A stretch of 64,000 nt of DNA. It comes from Onchocerca lupi (taxonomy: Eukaryota; Nematoda; Chromadorea; Rhabditida; Onchocercidae). Below are positions 13,601 through 25,988 of this stretch, one piece after another (the stretch's first letter is position 1; each line of letters opens with the position of its first letter). A program made the position numbers and the translations under genes. The stretch spans positions 62,001 to 126,000 of the forward strand of contig JAOVVO010000007.1 in NCBI GenBank assembly GCA_028564675.1. Reading direction: 5' to 3'. The notes beneath the pieces are model-generated. The model saw nothing but the letters and a program-made list of their open reading frames with translations, did not search any database and was not told the DNA's origin.

Positions 13601-16183
13601 TTTAAGTCATATAAGATTTTTCTATCAATTTTAGAAATATTTTATATTTTCAATCAATATTAATTGAATTTTCAGCATTAATGTGTTTTTATGTCAACAC
13701 AAGCTATAAAACGGAAGAACGCATGTGCAAGCATCTAAAAGACGGTAAGGACGGTAAGGAAATTGTTGAACGATTGTATTTAAATAATCATCTGTTATAA
13801 TCAGATTATTAATCGTTAGACTTTTCAGGAATGAATGGATAATGTCGGAATATGGAATGGGGAAGATTAGACGGAAATGACAAGAAATAATGGAGAAGGA
13901 AGGAAGATTACTATGAAATGTCATTCACAAGATGCTTTGCAAGTAATTTCTGGTGCTGGTGGCATGCAAGCATGCTTCGTTCAATGCATGCAACATGAGA
14001 GATGGAAGAATCAAATGAGGGTAAAAGTGAAGGCTTTCTTTGCAGTCAGGCCAAAATAGATTGAAATGATGAAGTAATGGACAGATGAATAATAAATTAA
14101 ATGGAAGGAACATAAAAAATAATAGGAAAGAAGGATGCGGACATTCATGCAAGAGCCTGAAGGGCCTCATTCATGCATCATCGGATGGATTTGCAATTAA
14201 TGGACTTTCTTTATCATCCTTCGGCTCGCTTGAAAAATATCGAGAGAATGATTAGTCTCTAGGAAATTAATCATCACTGATAATGGGTAAATCTACGTGA
14301 AAATATCATGGTTAATAGTAATCGAATATTAAAGGAAGTTTTCTTTAAAAATTTTTGACGAATTTCTTGCAGCACACATACACAGAAGAAATCTATTTAA
14401 AACTGAAACTCCAATAACAAATTCAATAAGCCAAGAAAAAAACTTTAAAGTTCCAAATTTTTTGATTCTAATAACCAACAAATCTAAGTAAAAACCAAAA
14501 AAAAAAAAAAAAAGAAAAAAAAAGAAAAAGAAATAAATACTTCACAACCAATGCAGTATTGATTAACGTTGATCTTCTGCAATACTTCGCCTACTATATC
14601 TATAACTGTATCTGTTTTTTCTGTTTCTTTTTGATGTATAACATCCTGAAAATTAAAAATGAAAAATTCAGTAAAGGAATTTGAAGAATCTTCCCAGTTG
14701 TTTTGCAAATTTTTTTTCAACTTCGTTTTTTTCAGGACAAATTCCAAAAATGTTTCATCGTTAAAATTTAACTTTAAATCTCTTAAATTTTCATTTCAAA
14801 TAGCATAAATTTGAATTTCGAGAAGCATACTTCTTGATTTGCTACAGCAATTATTTCTGGTTCTTTCAGTTTTCTGTCAACATTAAATACTTCTTCCAGC
14901 AACTTGTCTGCCTCATCTACTTTATCATTCACAAAATCTCCCAATTTTGTCGTCACGACATCTTCCGGTTTCTCCGGCTCATAATCGTCATGATAAATGC
15001 CGCTTTCGGAAAGGGTGCCCACTTGTTCTGGAACATTTTCTCCTACCGGTATGATCTTCTTGATGGCTTGCGTCTCTTTGTCATGTTCTGGTTTCGATGC
15101 TATCTCTTCTGTCACTTCTTCCACCTTTTCGTTATCTTCATTAAAAGTGTTGCTTTGTGAATTAACAATATCTTCAACACCTAGAAGATCGCTTATTGCG
15201 CCAACTGGATTTTCTTTCGAGAATTCGTCTTTTTTCATATCTTTATCATTCTCCGCAACACAGATATCACTGATCTCGATTATCCCCTTTTCTCCATCAT
15301 CTGATCCATAGATGACATCTTCTTCATTGCTTGTCCTTATATTGATCTCACTGACTTTTTTATTGATTCCTTCCTTGAAATCTTCCAATTTTTCTCTACC
15401 AATTTCTTCTACAACCATTGCATTATTATCTGCTTTCTCATGTAATTTTTGAAACTCCCCAAAAGTTTCTTTTATGAATTCATCTATTTTTTCCTCTCCT
15501 TTTTCCAATTCATCAGCAGATTTCTCATTAATTTCACGTTCGAACTTTTCAAATGCATTGCTTTTTTCAGAATTTGCTCCACCAACATTTTTATCCATGG
15601 CTTCTCCTAATTTGCCTGTGACAGTCACTTTGCATGATTCTTTGAACCCAGTAGATATTTCAGAAACTATTCCGTCGGCATCTTTGAAAAGTTCACTGTT
15701 ATTGTTCATGGCACCTAATACGTTTTCAGTCCTCCTTTCTGTCAATTCTTCTGATTCACTGGCTATTTCAGGAACAGGTTTGCCGATGTTCTCAGCAAAT
15801 TTATTCATTTTATCCTTGATATCTCCCAAATTTTCTGAGGTCTTCTCTTGGATCTCATTACTAAACGTTTTCAGATTGCTGATCACTCCAGAAAAGTCAC
15901 AGTTAACATCGTTTACCGAATCGACCAGCTTCTCTTTAGTCTTCTTCAGCATTTCAATTACTTCATCTTCAGTTCCATGTATCATTTTTTCGGCGACTAA
16001 AAGAACATCTGAAGTTGCTTTATCCATTTCATTTCTTAACTCATCAAAGCTTTTAGTGCCTTCTTCAATTTCTTCCGATAATTTGTCGATTAAATCATTT
16101 CCCATTTCTCTGACATTTTGTACATTTTCCGCTGTCAATCCAGCCGAATCCATGACACTTTCTGATATATTCTTATCAGTCAT
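7697..16183 (-). CDS. Uncharacterised acidic helical protein with C-terminal CaaX box
   Basis: Ten exons on the minus strand: 16183-14831, 14645-14541, 12017-11935, 11764-11638, 11386-11237, 10627-10403, 9629-9432, 8742-8660, 8272-8089, 7789-7697. The CDS is 2,601 nt, 866 residues, in frame at each junction. I do not recognise the family. The first exon (451 residues) is highly charged, Glu/Lys-rich and lacks prolines for long stretches, so it reads as amphipathic helix or coiled coil, somewhat like LEA or apolipoprotein-type helices. The middle is low in complexity, with a polyproline stretch NVPPPVPPKKK that fits an SH3 or WW ligand and a Gln/Pro/Glu segment. The last residues are QQQQTRRCTIL: a CaaX box with Leu last (geranylgeranyl type) after basic residues, suggesting membrane anchoring. 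There is no signal peptide. The 12017-11935 donor is chosen for phase; TTG|GTTTTC four bases on is an alternative that would break frame with the next exon. Further exons in the 2.5-kb second intron cannot be excluded. Confidence 0.82.
12036..14540. other. Large intron of the CaaX gene
   Basis: This is intron 2 (2.5 kb). Short open frames at 13694-13924, 13877-14059 and 13925-14170 have no matching splice sites and look like chance. I see no structured element beyond A and T runs. Confidence 0.4.
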
Positions 16184-16222
16184 TTCTTCCTAATTTGCAT
16201 ATGATTCAATAGGCCAATCTTT

Positions 16223-16237
16223 TTAGACAGCGCTCAT
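16223..16237 (-). promoter_or_regulatory. Upstream mini-ORF in the CaaX gene leader
   Basis: A 4-codon frame (ATG AGC GCT GTC TAA) lies between a TTTCAG acceptor at 16246-16241 and the main ATG at 16183. If the leader is trans-spliced there, a scanning ribosome meets this ATG first. Confidence 0.45.
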
Positions 16238-16240
16238 TAT

Positions 16241-16246
16241 CTGAAA
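16241..16246 (-). promoter_or_regulatory. Candidate spliced-leader acceptor of the CaaX gene
   Basis: ATTTCAG on the minus strand, 57 nt upstream of the ATG, with no upstream coding exon visible. Confidence 0.45.
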
Positions 16247-19200
16247 TTGATATATTTTTAAAAATCATATGTTTTATAAATATTTCAATGTGATTAATGC
16301 GCAGCATTAGGAGATAGGCGGAAAAGAGAAAAGTTGATGAAAAAGAATATAAATATTACTTTATGATTGTTTTATATCGTCCTAACTGAAATATGATTAA
16401 TGGAAATGAATAATGCCAAGTAAAGACAATTAAAAAGTTTCAGTGTTTAAAAATAAATATTTGCAAACGGTGACATGTTTATATAATTTTATATTGAAAT
16501 GTTACAATTAAACGCACATGTAATGAGTAGCACGACTAACTAATGCCGCGGAATAATTTAAAAAATATACAACGGATATGCATAAAAATTATCTCGACAT
16601 CATTGATCCTCAAATATTGCAACTTTCTTCTGACAGAAGACAAAAGTATTTTAAATAATGGTCATTAAAAAATTTAAATAATTATGTAGCGAGGGATATA
16701 TATATATATTACCCTTATTCCAGAATTAATTCTTCAATCTTGAAATAAAAAAAAAGAAAAAAGGATTAAAACATATACTTCGATCATAAATTGATACTAA
16801 TTTGTCTTTTAGCGGTGAAATAATGCTGAAAAAGGAAGTAATCCTAAAAAACCTAAACTTGGAAGTGTCATTAGGGTTAGAGGATTTTGAGATAATTGAA
16901 TTGTTAAAAAATATACATATTAAAAAAAATTTTTTCTTCAAATATTAGAAATATATTGAAAGCTAAATTGAAATATGAAAAATAGATACAAAAAAGCAAA
17001 TCATTTAAACTAATTCGAATATAGTTTTTAATAAATACATTATTAGAGTAACAATTGCAACATGAATAACAGTTTCAAAAAATGAATTTCATGAAGTTCG
17101 ATAAATCAAAAAATAACGGAAGTTCAAAAATTTAAATAAAATAAATTTAAATCTATTTGGCTGGAAATGAATTTAAAGACTTTATTGGGAAAGAAATCAA
17201 ATAGATTCTTATTATCCAATTCAAGCATACTTAAAAACAGAACAAAAATTTAAAATGAATACAGGAAATTGAGCAGACTGCTGCTTACATACTAATTGAA
17301 ATTGGCAAACATTACTAAAGCTTCAATCCAATTTTTCCTTGAAGCCAACACATTTATTTTGTTAGCTTATAGTCAATAACTAACAGTTGACAAAATCTGC
17401 CGAAAAGCTAACAGCGACAAAGTGACCACAAACTGTATTGCTAAGACCAACGATTCATCTCATTTGCATAATAAAGGAAACTTTCATTTAAATGAAAGAA
17501 TATATTCTCAGTTGGAAGTTTTTAAATTACATAGCAATATTAATCAGCTAGCATAATAATCACTGAGGCCATTTGTACTTCCACTGCACTTTTTGTCATT
17601 TCGTAATTTTGAAGCGATCTACAAAATAATAAAAAATATTGCATCATACATTTTGCTGTAGACCGCAGTATGCTTCGATTTCTCAAGTCTAATGATTCGT
17701 TTTCCTTTGAAATTCAGGCGGAAAAATCCGACAGAATTTTAGGTTGCCAATCAAATTTTTAGGAAAATTACATGTATGGAGAAAAGCAGGTATATGTTTG
17801 ATTTCTTATGCATTCTAAATTGATGAGAACAAGTTTTTGAAATGAACTGAGTGCTGTTTCAAAGCAACTGTGCACTGTGTATTTGCTGTACTTTGCTCCA
17901 ACTAGTTATATCATTTCAAAAAAATACCTGAACGTGTGATTCACTTTTCTTTTCTCTCCAAGTGAAGATGAAATCATTAACCAGTATAGACTTAATAATT
18001 TGATAATCAGGATTTGAGTTACATTGAGGTTCGAGAAGGAAATGACTGGAAGTTTATTTAAGATGGAACTGTTTTCAATTAATATCAGCAGCTGAATCGA
18101 AAATTATTACTTGCAGCATTTGAATGAAAAAGTTATTAACTGAAGAAATATTTTTATAAATGAACTTTAATTTTTATAAGTGAACGTTAATTTCTAATGG
18201 TATTCCAACATTATCTTCAATTTTGGGATAGTAACATTCATATAATTCACCAACAAATTTAGATTCAAAAGGAATACTGTATAAGAAGTCATTATACATT
18301 GCAAATAAATTATTATAAGAAGAAATCATTTTAGAGATAAATATGCTTGATATCGATAGTTTATTGAATGGTTCTCAATATAATTAATTTAATTACACTT
18401 GTTCAGCTATAATCCACTGGGAATTATAAATAAATTGCTATTTATCGGGAAATGATTAACTGACATCTCATTTGGCACTTTAATTCAAAAAGGAAAGGTT
18501 TCAACATTGCGAAATTTGAATCATTCACTTAAATCCATTTTCATGAACAAAACGGATTCATTAGTATTCGCTATCGATGCTCAGGAATCTGGCTACAGCC
18601 CAATATTCCAAATTAATTTTTATCTGGACTAAGACAATTAGATTTGATAAAATAAAAGCCAGGAATAAAAAATCATTTCTAAAAATTCGTTTTTTTTTAA
18701 AAGAAAATACTAATCAAATTAGAAGCAGTGGGCAGCTAAAGACTATCTGAATTACAGTGAGACTTACTCAAGTTTACTATCGAAATGCTTCCTTATGTTC
18801 CTTTCATAAAATACATTGCATTTTTTGAATGGGTGTTGACCAATCGATGGAAAAATTCATTTGAAAGCAGCTATAACTATCCATTGTATCGACCAGTTAA
18901 TTAAACTCTTAATTTTTCCAATTTATATTTGAATATGAAGCAGAGAAACTTCATTTGGAAATACAAAATGCAAATAAACTTCGGACAGATGGAAATATCC
19001 GTCATAAGTTCGCGATCTGAAAATTTGCTTCTGCGAGTAACTAGAAATAAACTATAAATAACAATTAAATTTTATTTAAGAAAAAAAGAGTTGAAGAGTG
19101 GCTTGAGATGGTATGGAGAGAAAACTCTGAAGAAAGATGGAGTTGGTAAGGGAGGCAAAGAGCTTCGAAAAAACAGATGGTTCAGCTGAGATCAGGTAAC

Positions 19201-19462
19201 CATCAGCTCTGCTGGACAAAGCTATCCTGGAGCGCTCTGGAAAAGAACTAAGAAGTCACATTTGCAGGAAAAATTTTTCAAGCTCTGAATGAGAAAAAGA
19301 TTAATTCGATATCGATGAATCAGATGACCGTCAATCAGCCTACCACAGAACTATTCTTGGCTTGGCGAATCCAACAATACAAGAAACTTTCCGAATTCAA
19401 TCAGTCCGACAAATGGAATAGAATAATATAAAACATATGTGCATGCATGTCTTCATGCAGAC

Positions 19463-19488
19463 ATGCATATATGCGTGCACATATGCAT
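19463..19488. repeat. Alternating purine/pyrimidine near-palindrome
   Basis: A 26-bp stretch of ATGCAT/GTGCAC-type alternation, largely self-complementary, inside a longer run of ATGCA repeats (19441-19490). It could adopt Z-DNA or a cruciform. Function unknown. Confidence 0.4.
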
Positions 19489-19523
19489 TCACTCATATTC
19501 AGTAAAATAGCTGTTACAGTTAA

Positions 19524-19612
19524 TTCATCTCACAGCGCACCAGTTCTGCTTATCAAGAATTGCCCGCTTGCATCACAAGTTCAATGTGTACGCTTCATTC
19601 AAGTAAGCAGAG
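19524..19612 (+). repeat. Dispersed 90-bp repeat, copy A
   Basis: Resembles 42262-42353 in the same orientation. Shared blocks include CCAGTTCTGCTTA and TACGCTTCATTCAAG with the same spacing. Identity estimated by eye is roughly three quarters. Confidence 0.7.
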
Positions 19613-20108
19613 CTAATAACTGCAGCTGCATGCGTGTTGTAGTTCTTGGCCTCTGTTGATAATAGCTACGCTGAATAAGCAATTTTTGCATCCAAAACAC
19701 TGGGATTCGAGCGATGGAAGTGCTTGCTCAGATCACGAAACCACTGCTTATTAAAATCGAGAAGTTTTGAAAGAGAGAGAGCAAACAGTTGTTCGTTCAA
19801 CCGTCACATCACAGCGCACTGATTGATCTCAACAGAGACTTCCCTTCCTTCTCGATGGCATTTTCTCTTCCTCTGTAATCCATCCAGTCTCTAAATTTTT
19901 TTCTAATGGGCTCGAAATTCGAAATTGCAATATAGCCCCTACTCAGTTGATTCTCTTTCTATTCGTCTGTGTTGAATGTGCAATGTTCTCTGTATTCCTG
20001 GCCAGTCACTGAATTCATTTTTAAAGAACGAAAATTAGTTATTAACGAGATTTCTAATTTTCTGAATAATAGTTCTAAAATGAATCATTTGTGACATAAA
20101 GATTGTTT

Positions 20109-20315
20109 ATGTCCATTATCGAGAGCTTACCAAACAATTCTTGGCAACTTGATTTAGAGCTGATGAGAGCATCTATAAATTCGGTGAATAAATTTACCAA
20201 TTTTTCGACAGACCATTGTTTTCGAGTTATTTCTTCAGTGCCGGATGAAATATATGATTCATTATTATATTCAAAATATTACAGTAAAACAAGATACTTC
20301 CTTTACAGCAGTTGA
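20109..20315 (+). CDS. Possible small protein or first exon, unrecognised
   Basis: A 68-codon frame with a fairly protein-like composition (one Trp, one Cys, mixed charged residues) in an otherwise stop-rich area. A GT at about 20283, inside 'tattacagtaaaac', could be a donor, but no downstream exon kept frame. No signal peptide or known motif. It may be chance. Confidence 0.2.
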   Translation: MSIIESLPNNSWQLDLELMRASINSVNKFTNFSTDHCFRVISSVPDEIYDSLLYSKYYSKTRYFLYSS

Positions 20316-21742
20316 AAATGTTCAAATATTTGAAATTTAAACAAGAACAAGCTTGAATGAGTGGATTTTTCAAATTTTTTTTTGATTTGTATAGAACTAA
20401 AACTTCAATATTAATTTTTTTCTTCCAATTCAGTTATCAGCTAACAAAAATTGTTTGTAATCAACACATATTCGTTGTGATTTAATAATGCATTACTTTT
20501 ATCATGCAGCATAATTAATTAATTTAAAGATCTTTTGTCTTAAAGGATATTTATTTTTTCGACAAAATTGTCTTCAAAATCCAAATTATAAATCACAAAT
20601 CGATTCTACCTACATCATATTTTGCACAATAAAAGATTTCTAATTATTCCAGTTACTTGCGAAAGAATGACAAATTGATCGTTATTTCAGTCTTTCCGTT
20701 CGGAATCCATTCACTTTAATTTTGAGCAACAAAATCTAAATGAAATGAAATGAATTCAAGGATTCTCAATTCTTTCCAAAAAACAACAATAATTTTGTTA
20801 CCAAAAAAATTTGATGACAGATATTCCTAAAAAAGCACTTTATCGAGAACTGGATACATTCCATTCTTTCCTTCTCTTCAGGTCAGCCAACTTGGTAGCA
20901 TTCATTCGATCAAAGCTCTAATGTATTAATTCAAAAGACATTGTTAATATATCAGTGGAAATAAAATGAAATCGAATGTTGATAAAAGTGAGTTGCAAAG
21001 CCTATAGAATGGGATATACAGTAGAAATAGATTGCCCAGCACTGATAATTATGATTTGGGAAGCAATAATATAATAATCAAAGAACCTTGAAAAAAAAAA
21101 AAAAAAGAAGAAAAGCAGAATTCCACATAAACAAAGGAAATCAGAGTGCTACCCGCCTTTTTGATAACTATCCGAGAAAGGATTAATCAGTAAATGCTTA
21201 TTCGGACGGAAATGATGTTTACAGATGAAACTAATGGTTAATATCTCCACATCACGGCTAGATTTGATATGAATTAGTACCCCAGTAACATTCCGATAAA
21301 CACCGGGATGAATTTGATAATTTATTATATTATATTTAAATGTACGAGATTGCAAATAGCATTAATTCTTGTAATTATCTTGTCAAAACATAGTCACAAT
21401 ATTTGTATCGTTACTTCGACAGAATACAGTAAATGATGAAAAATCGGGTGAAGAAATACGAGCATGTATGAAAGCATGTAAGAAAATCATCTAAAAAAGG
21501 CACTTCCGAAAAGAATTTATATTTGAAGCTAAAATTATACAATTCTTACTTTAAATTACGGGATTACTTCATTTCGAATAAACTAAGCCAATGATTTGTG
21601 ATAATATTAAGATGTTTTTGGCAAACTAATCTAAAAAAAATAAATGATATTGTTGTTAAAATGAATTTTTTGACAGCCACTGTGTATGTAATGATTTATA
21701 GCTGGACTCTTCGCTATCAACTGATTTTTTTTTTTATTTTGT

Positions 21743-22006
21743 GCTTTGAAATTTTCACGATAGAAAAAAAAAGTTGAAATGCAAAGAGGAAAGGATTAAC
21801 AAAAAGAATAGCTAAATTAATGGCTTGATAAAACAGTTGGTTGAAAAAGTACTTTATGATAGCAATATTTAAAGCAACAAATAAACCTAAGCTGATGAGT
21901 TAGTAATAAGAGAAATTATGGTTGAAGAAAGGAGCAAGCAACTGCTACATTGAATGAACGAAGTTCTTCTAATAGTAAGAAAATGAGAGAATGGATGCAT
22001 TCTGCT
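21743..22006 (+). repeat. Dispersed repeat, copy A (inverted relative to copy B)
   Basis: This stretch is the reverse complement of 48051-48290, essentially identical by eye over 240 bp except for one extra 24-bp block shortly after the start (around 21760-21783). Neither end has terminal inverted repeats or an obvious target-site duplication, and there is no coding potential. The near-identity of the copies implies recent duplication or gene conversion. Confidence 0.85.
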
Positions 22007-22864
22007 GATACACTGCTGATACATTTTGCAAATATTTGATAGATTTTAGAAAATTATCAAATAATAAAATTTATCTACGGGAGAAAATGCCGCAAAGCGA
22101 AGAAGCGACTCAAGAATGATAGAAAAGTTTTTTCACTTCTTTCCCTTTGCTCCCCTTGTAAATAGTTGTAATAATCTTTTATTACAGATGCTTATCTTTC
22201 TGCTTCTGTTATACTCGATATTAGATCGCTGATGACTGAAAGGTAACTGTTAAGAAACATCTCTCACGAAGATTTAACGTTGAATGTGTTTGATATACCG
22301 TTGTATTTGTGATTCTAAATGAAAAAATGTAGATGAGCAAAAGAAGAGGAAGTATAATTCATAGTTATTATCAGAAGTGGCAGATGATATATGTCGCTGA
22401 AATCGCGAGGATAAAAGAAGAAGACCAGTGATTCCTTTGTTTTAAATTTAACATTGCGTATTTGCTGTAGCTAATTGTGAAGTCATTTTTCTATTTATCA
22501 ATTCAATGCACTTTAAAAAAGAGCTCTCTTTCATCATGTGGGCTAACCAAAAGGCCCATTCCTCATGCGTTAAATTAGACGCATACTCCTGCAACAACAA
22601 AGAAGCTTTCTTATAGCACGAAAATGGTATCAGGATCTTCCATCCACGAAGAAAAACAGGGTCCTCAGCACAAAAATTATTCCAAAAGATGTACAGCTAC
22701 GATCTCGATTGGATGGTCCAGCTCGGTTATTGGGTTTTCTTTTATTGCGTAACCATATCTCCTTTTCTTCGTATTATGTTCACTTCATGAAAGTTGTCCT
22801 TTTGATATTATCGACTGCTGATATAATTGTTGCGTTCAGTGATTAACAAATTTATCATAGTAAA

Positions 22865-22886
22865 GGTTTAATTAACCAAGCTTGAG
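22865..22886 (+). other. SL1-like spliced-leader sequence
   Basis: This 22-nt stretch matches the conserved nematode SL1 exon at 20 of 22 positions (differences at position 11, C to A, and position 17, T to C). It is followed at once by GT (GAG|GTTCAT), as in real SL RNA genes where a GT donor follows the leader. Downstream, CGATTTTGTC near 22960 is only a weak Sm-site candidate. It could be an SL RNA gene variant, an SL pseudogene, or a trace of a retrocopied trans-spliced mRNA. Confidence 0.45.
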
Positions 22887-25800
22887 GTTCATTTCCCAGT
22901 TAATGAAACAACAAAATTGAAGAAACCTGTGATAATTGAAAAGCAGAATACACCCCGACGATTTTGTCACGATCAGAAACAGCGACTATATAAGTCCCTT
23001 TGAGTTTATAATATTGCTATTAAACAAACGCAAAAATTCCGTAAATCTCTAGGCATGGTATGAGTTTCAGATTTGTCTTCCAAGAAATGTCTCAAAAAAG
23101 CATCATTATTTGATAATTAGTGAAGCACCGTAGTCTCAGATTCATTGAAAAAATTTGAAGAAAATTCTTTTCTTTGAGATGAAGTAAGCATTGAGATAGT
23201 GCAGTGATAAACAGTAAAGTTTTTAAGACGTAGTATTTTAATAAAAGAAATATAATTTATTGCTATCTGAAAAAAAATTTAATGTCACAACTATGGTCAC
23301 CAAGTTAATGCAGCGCGACACATTCTAAGCCTTATTTTCTCCTGTTGAGGCGCTTTTGTCGCTCTTTATGAATAGATTAGCCATCTCTGACTATGTACTT
23401 ACTACTTTTTCACAAAGAAAAAAAAATATTGAAATGAACAAAACCACCCGCAGACAATTTATAAATTGGAACAAACAGCGCTCGCATGATTGAAACAAAA
23501 GATTTTTTTCCGACAATAAAGATATCTTTGAAAATTCGATGAAACAGCCTCAGCCGTTCTCACCTTCAGCTTCCTTCTCCCCAATCCTTCTGTGCCATTT
23601 GTTCCTTTGCGATTTTTGAAAAATGAAAAAAATAAAATAAAAAACAAAAAGTGCGTTGTGAAACTTAAATATTGCACTGTGTGATGAAATGGATGTTGAA
23701 CTGAAATTGAAATTTTTTCATAAATTTACATTACTCTCGAAAAAACGCACCTTTGCTAACTTTGATTCTACCGATTATATTTTTAAATGTAAAATCACTT
23801 CAAGGTTTCAAATAATTCATGAATTTTGAAGACAAAATGATATGAGAAAAGCTGCAAGAAATATATCCATTTATTCACATTAAAATCTGTCTATAGTTTC
23901 AATCAATGTTTTTGAGGGACAGCAGGTTGAAGAGTGTTTACAATATGCTCTTGAGAATTGCGAAATGTTGAATAAACTTGAAACTGCGTCGAAGTTTAAT
24001 AATTGCTTATGATAAGATAAAGTAACAATAACAATACCAATGATGCAAAATTTTCGTAAATTAGTTGGATTTCGGAAATTTAAAGTGGATGATAATGCTT
24101 TTCGCGCTCAGAAATGAGGCTCAAAAATTTCACAGAGAAATCTTGAAAAAAGACGAAATTATAAAGTAAATCAAAATAATTTTTATCTAATGAAGTTTCT
24201 TCTTCTTGTATCAGTTCATAATTTTAATTAATGGATGTGATAAGGAATTTCTTTATTCTTTCCCTTTCCGGATCTTTTCAATTAATGATATAAGGATGAA
24301 CTGTGATCGGAGAGTCGAAAAAAAAAACCAACAATTTAAATTGGTAATTAATATCCAAGCAAGCGATTCATTTATTTGCTGCATCATTAAGGCGTTGTGA
24401 GAACAATACTTCCAAAAGGTGCTAAGTACAGGTACCGACTGATTTATTAATTATAATTATAATTAACAAATCGATAGCACTTCTTCCTTCGCCTTAATTC
24501 CTCATAGATTTTACTCAAATTATAATGAAGTTAAATTTTCAGCGGTCAAAATTTCTCTTGTTTATGACAGCACGCTTGAATCGTATTTTTCATTCAACAT
24601 TAATGAGTGACAATTTAATTTATAGTATTGTATGTAATTATCAGAAATTTTACGATCGAAATACCGTCAAACACTTACTTTGGCTTAACTAACACTTGGA
24701 TTTTTAAAAGAGTCAATTATTTCAAACTTTTATTCTTAAATCAATTTCAAATATAACGATTGAGATAACAATTTTCCTTCTTTAGAGAATTTTTTCAATG
24801 GAATAAATGTAAATGTGTTTTCAAAAATGTTATAGAATTGAGATGGAGAAATGATTCAGAGAAAATTTAGCGAGAAAAAAATTAAGAGAAAATTTCGTCA
24901 CGTATTATTCTAAATTATACATTTCTTCGCAATGGGAGAAATTGTTAGAATGTTAAAAATAAAATTTCCTTTCACCATAAACTAATCGATGACATCAAAG
25001 GTGAGATTTTATGGGAAAAACATAACTTTCCTTTCAGAAGAACTTTTTCAAAAACATCTTTTTGTTCAAGATAAGAATTTACAAGTAGTCTCTAATTTTC
25101 ATTCTAATAATTATTCCATCACAATTATGATATTTTGTGAGCTAGGTTTTCATGAATATTATATTAAATTATACTTCCTTCAATTCTCTCATAACTTTCA
25201 ACATTTGAATTCATAATATCACTGCTAAAAAGATTTGATCCATGTTTTTCCATCGGAAAATGAATCATCACTCGGAATAAACATTCAATTATAAAATGCA
25301 ACATAATTTCTCAAGCAGTCCAAAATCATTTTCGAAACAAATTTTAACATCTATGGTAATGCAAATCACACAAATCACACATATATATAAATAATTAAGC
25401 AGAATTGGCGACTTTGAATTTTTTCTTTTAATTCAACCACGATAAAATTTCAGTTTTCTTGAATTTTTTTGAAATTTAAAATTAAAGTCATTTCTTTTTC
25501 AAATGAATCATAATCAGGCAAATTACATTCCAAGTTCGCATATTAAAATTTTGAGCATTTCGACACTTCATATACTAAAGTATTCTTCATAATTTAGCGA
25601 AAATACTTTATATTTTGAAGTATTTTGGCCAAAAAAGCATTTCTCGACAGAAAAGTCTTTAATGCTTTAAAATCTGAAAAATAAAAAAAATTCCGAGTAA
25701 CTAAATCAAATTGCTCAAAGAGTTCTAAAACTTTTGTAATTTCTGGAATAAAATATTTTTCTTCAGGCACAAAATAATTTTAATTAGAAAAGACTCATAA

Positions 25801-25988
25801 GAGTTATCAATTTCAGGGAAAAAAAATTTGGTTAAAATTTAATATGCATTAACGAGGAATATTTTGATTCATCCAGCGGAATCCTTCATATTATTAGAAA
25901 AGAACAAAAAATGCTTACAAGAGTTAAAAAGACTTCACAAAATTTTATCTACATAAATTTGCTAAAATTTCAGAACTGGAATAATCTC

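Larger units (their letters stand above)
16247..25988. other. 9.7-kb gene-poor region
   Basis: No coding region that I can support with both frame and splice signals. It contains the SL1-like sequence (22865-22886), one copy of a 264-bp dispersed repeat (21743-22006), one copy of a diverged 90-bp repeat (19524-19612), a purine/pyrimidine-alternating near-palindrome around 19463-19488, and a possible small ORF at 20109-20315. Confidence 0.5.

Noticed and set aside
14834..15311. 108- and 104-codon plus-strand frames
   Set aside because: Also antisense to the CaaX gene exon 1, with no splice or start context.
15474..16193. 239-codon open frame on the plus strand
   Set aside because: It is the antisense shadow of the Glu/Lys-rich first exon of the CaaX gene. 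Its Ser/Phe/Leu-rich translation is what the complement of GAA/AAA/GAT codons gives.
18020..18045. tRNA B-box-like GGTTCGAG
   Set aside because: No matching A box or cloverleaf stems around it.
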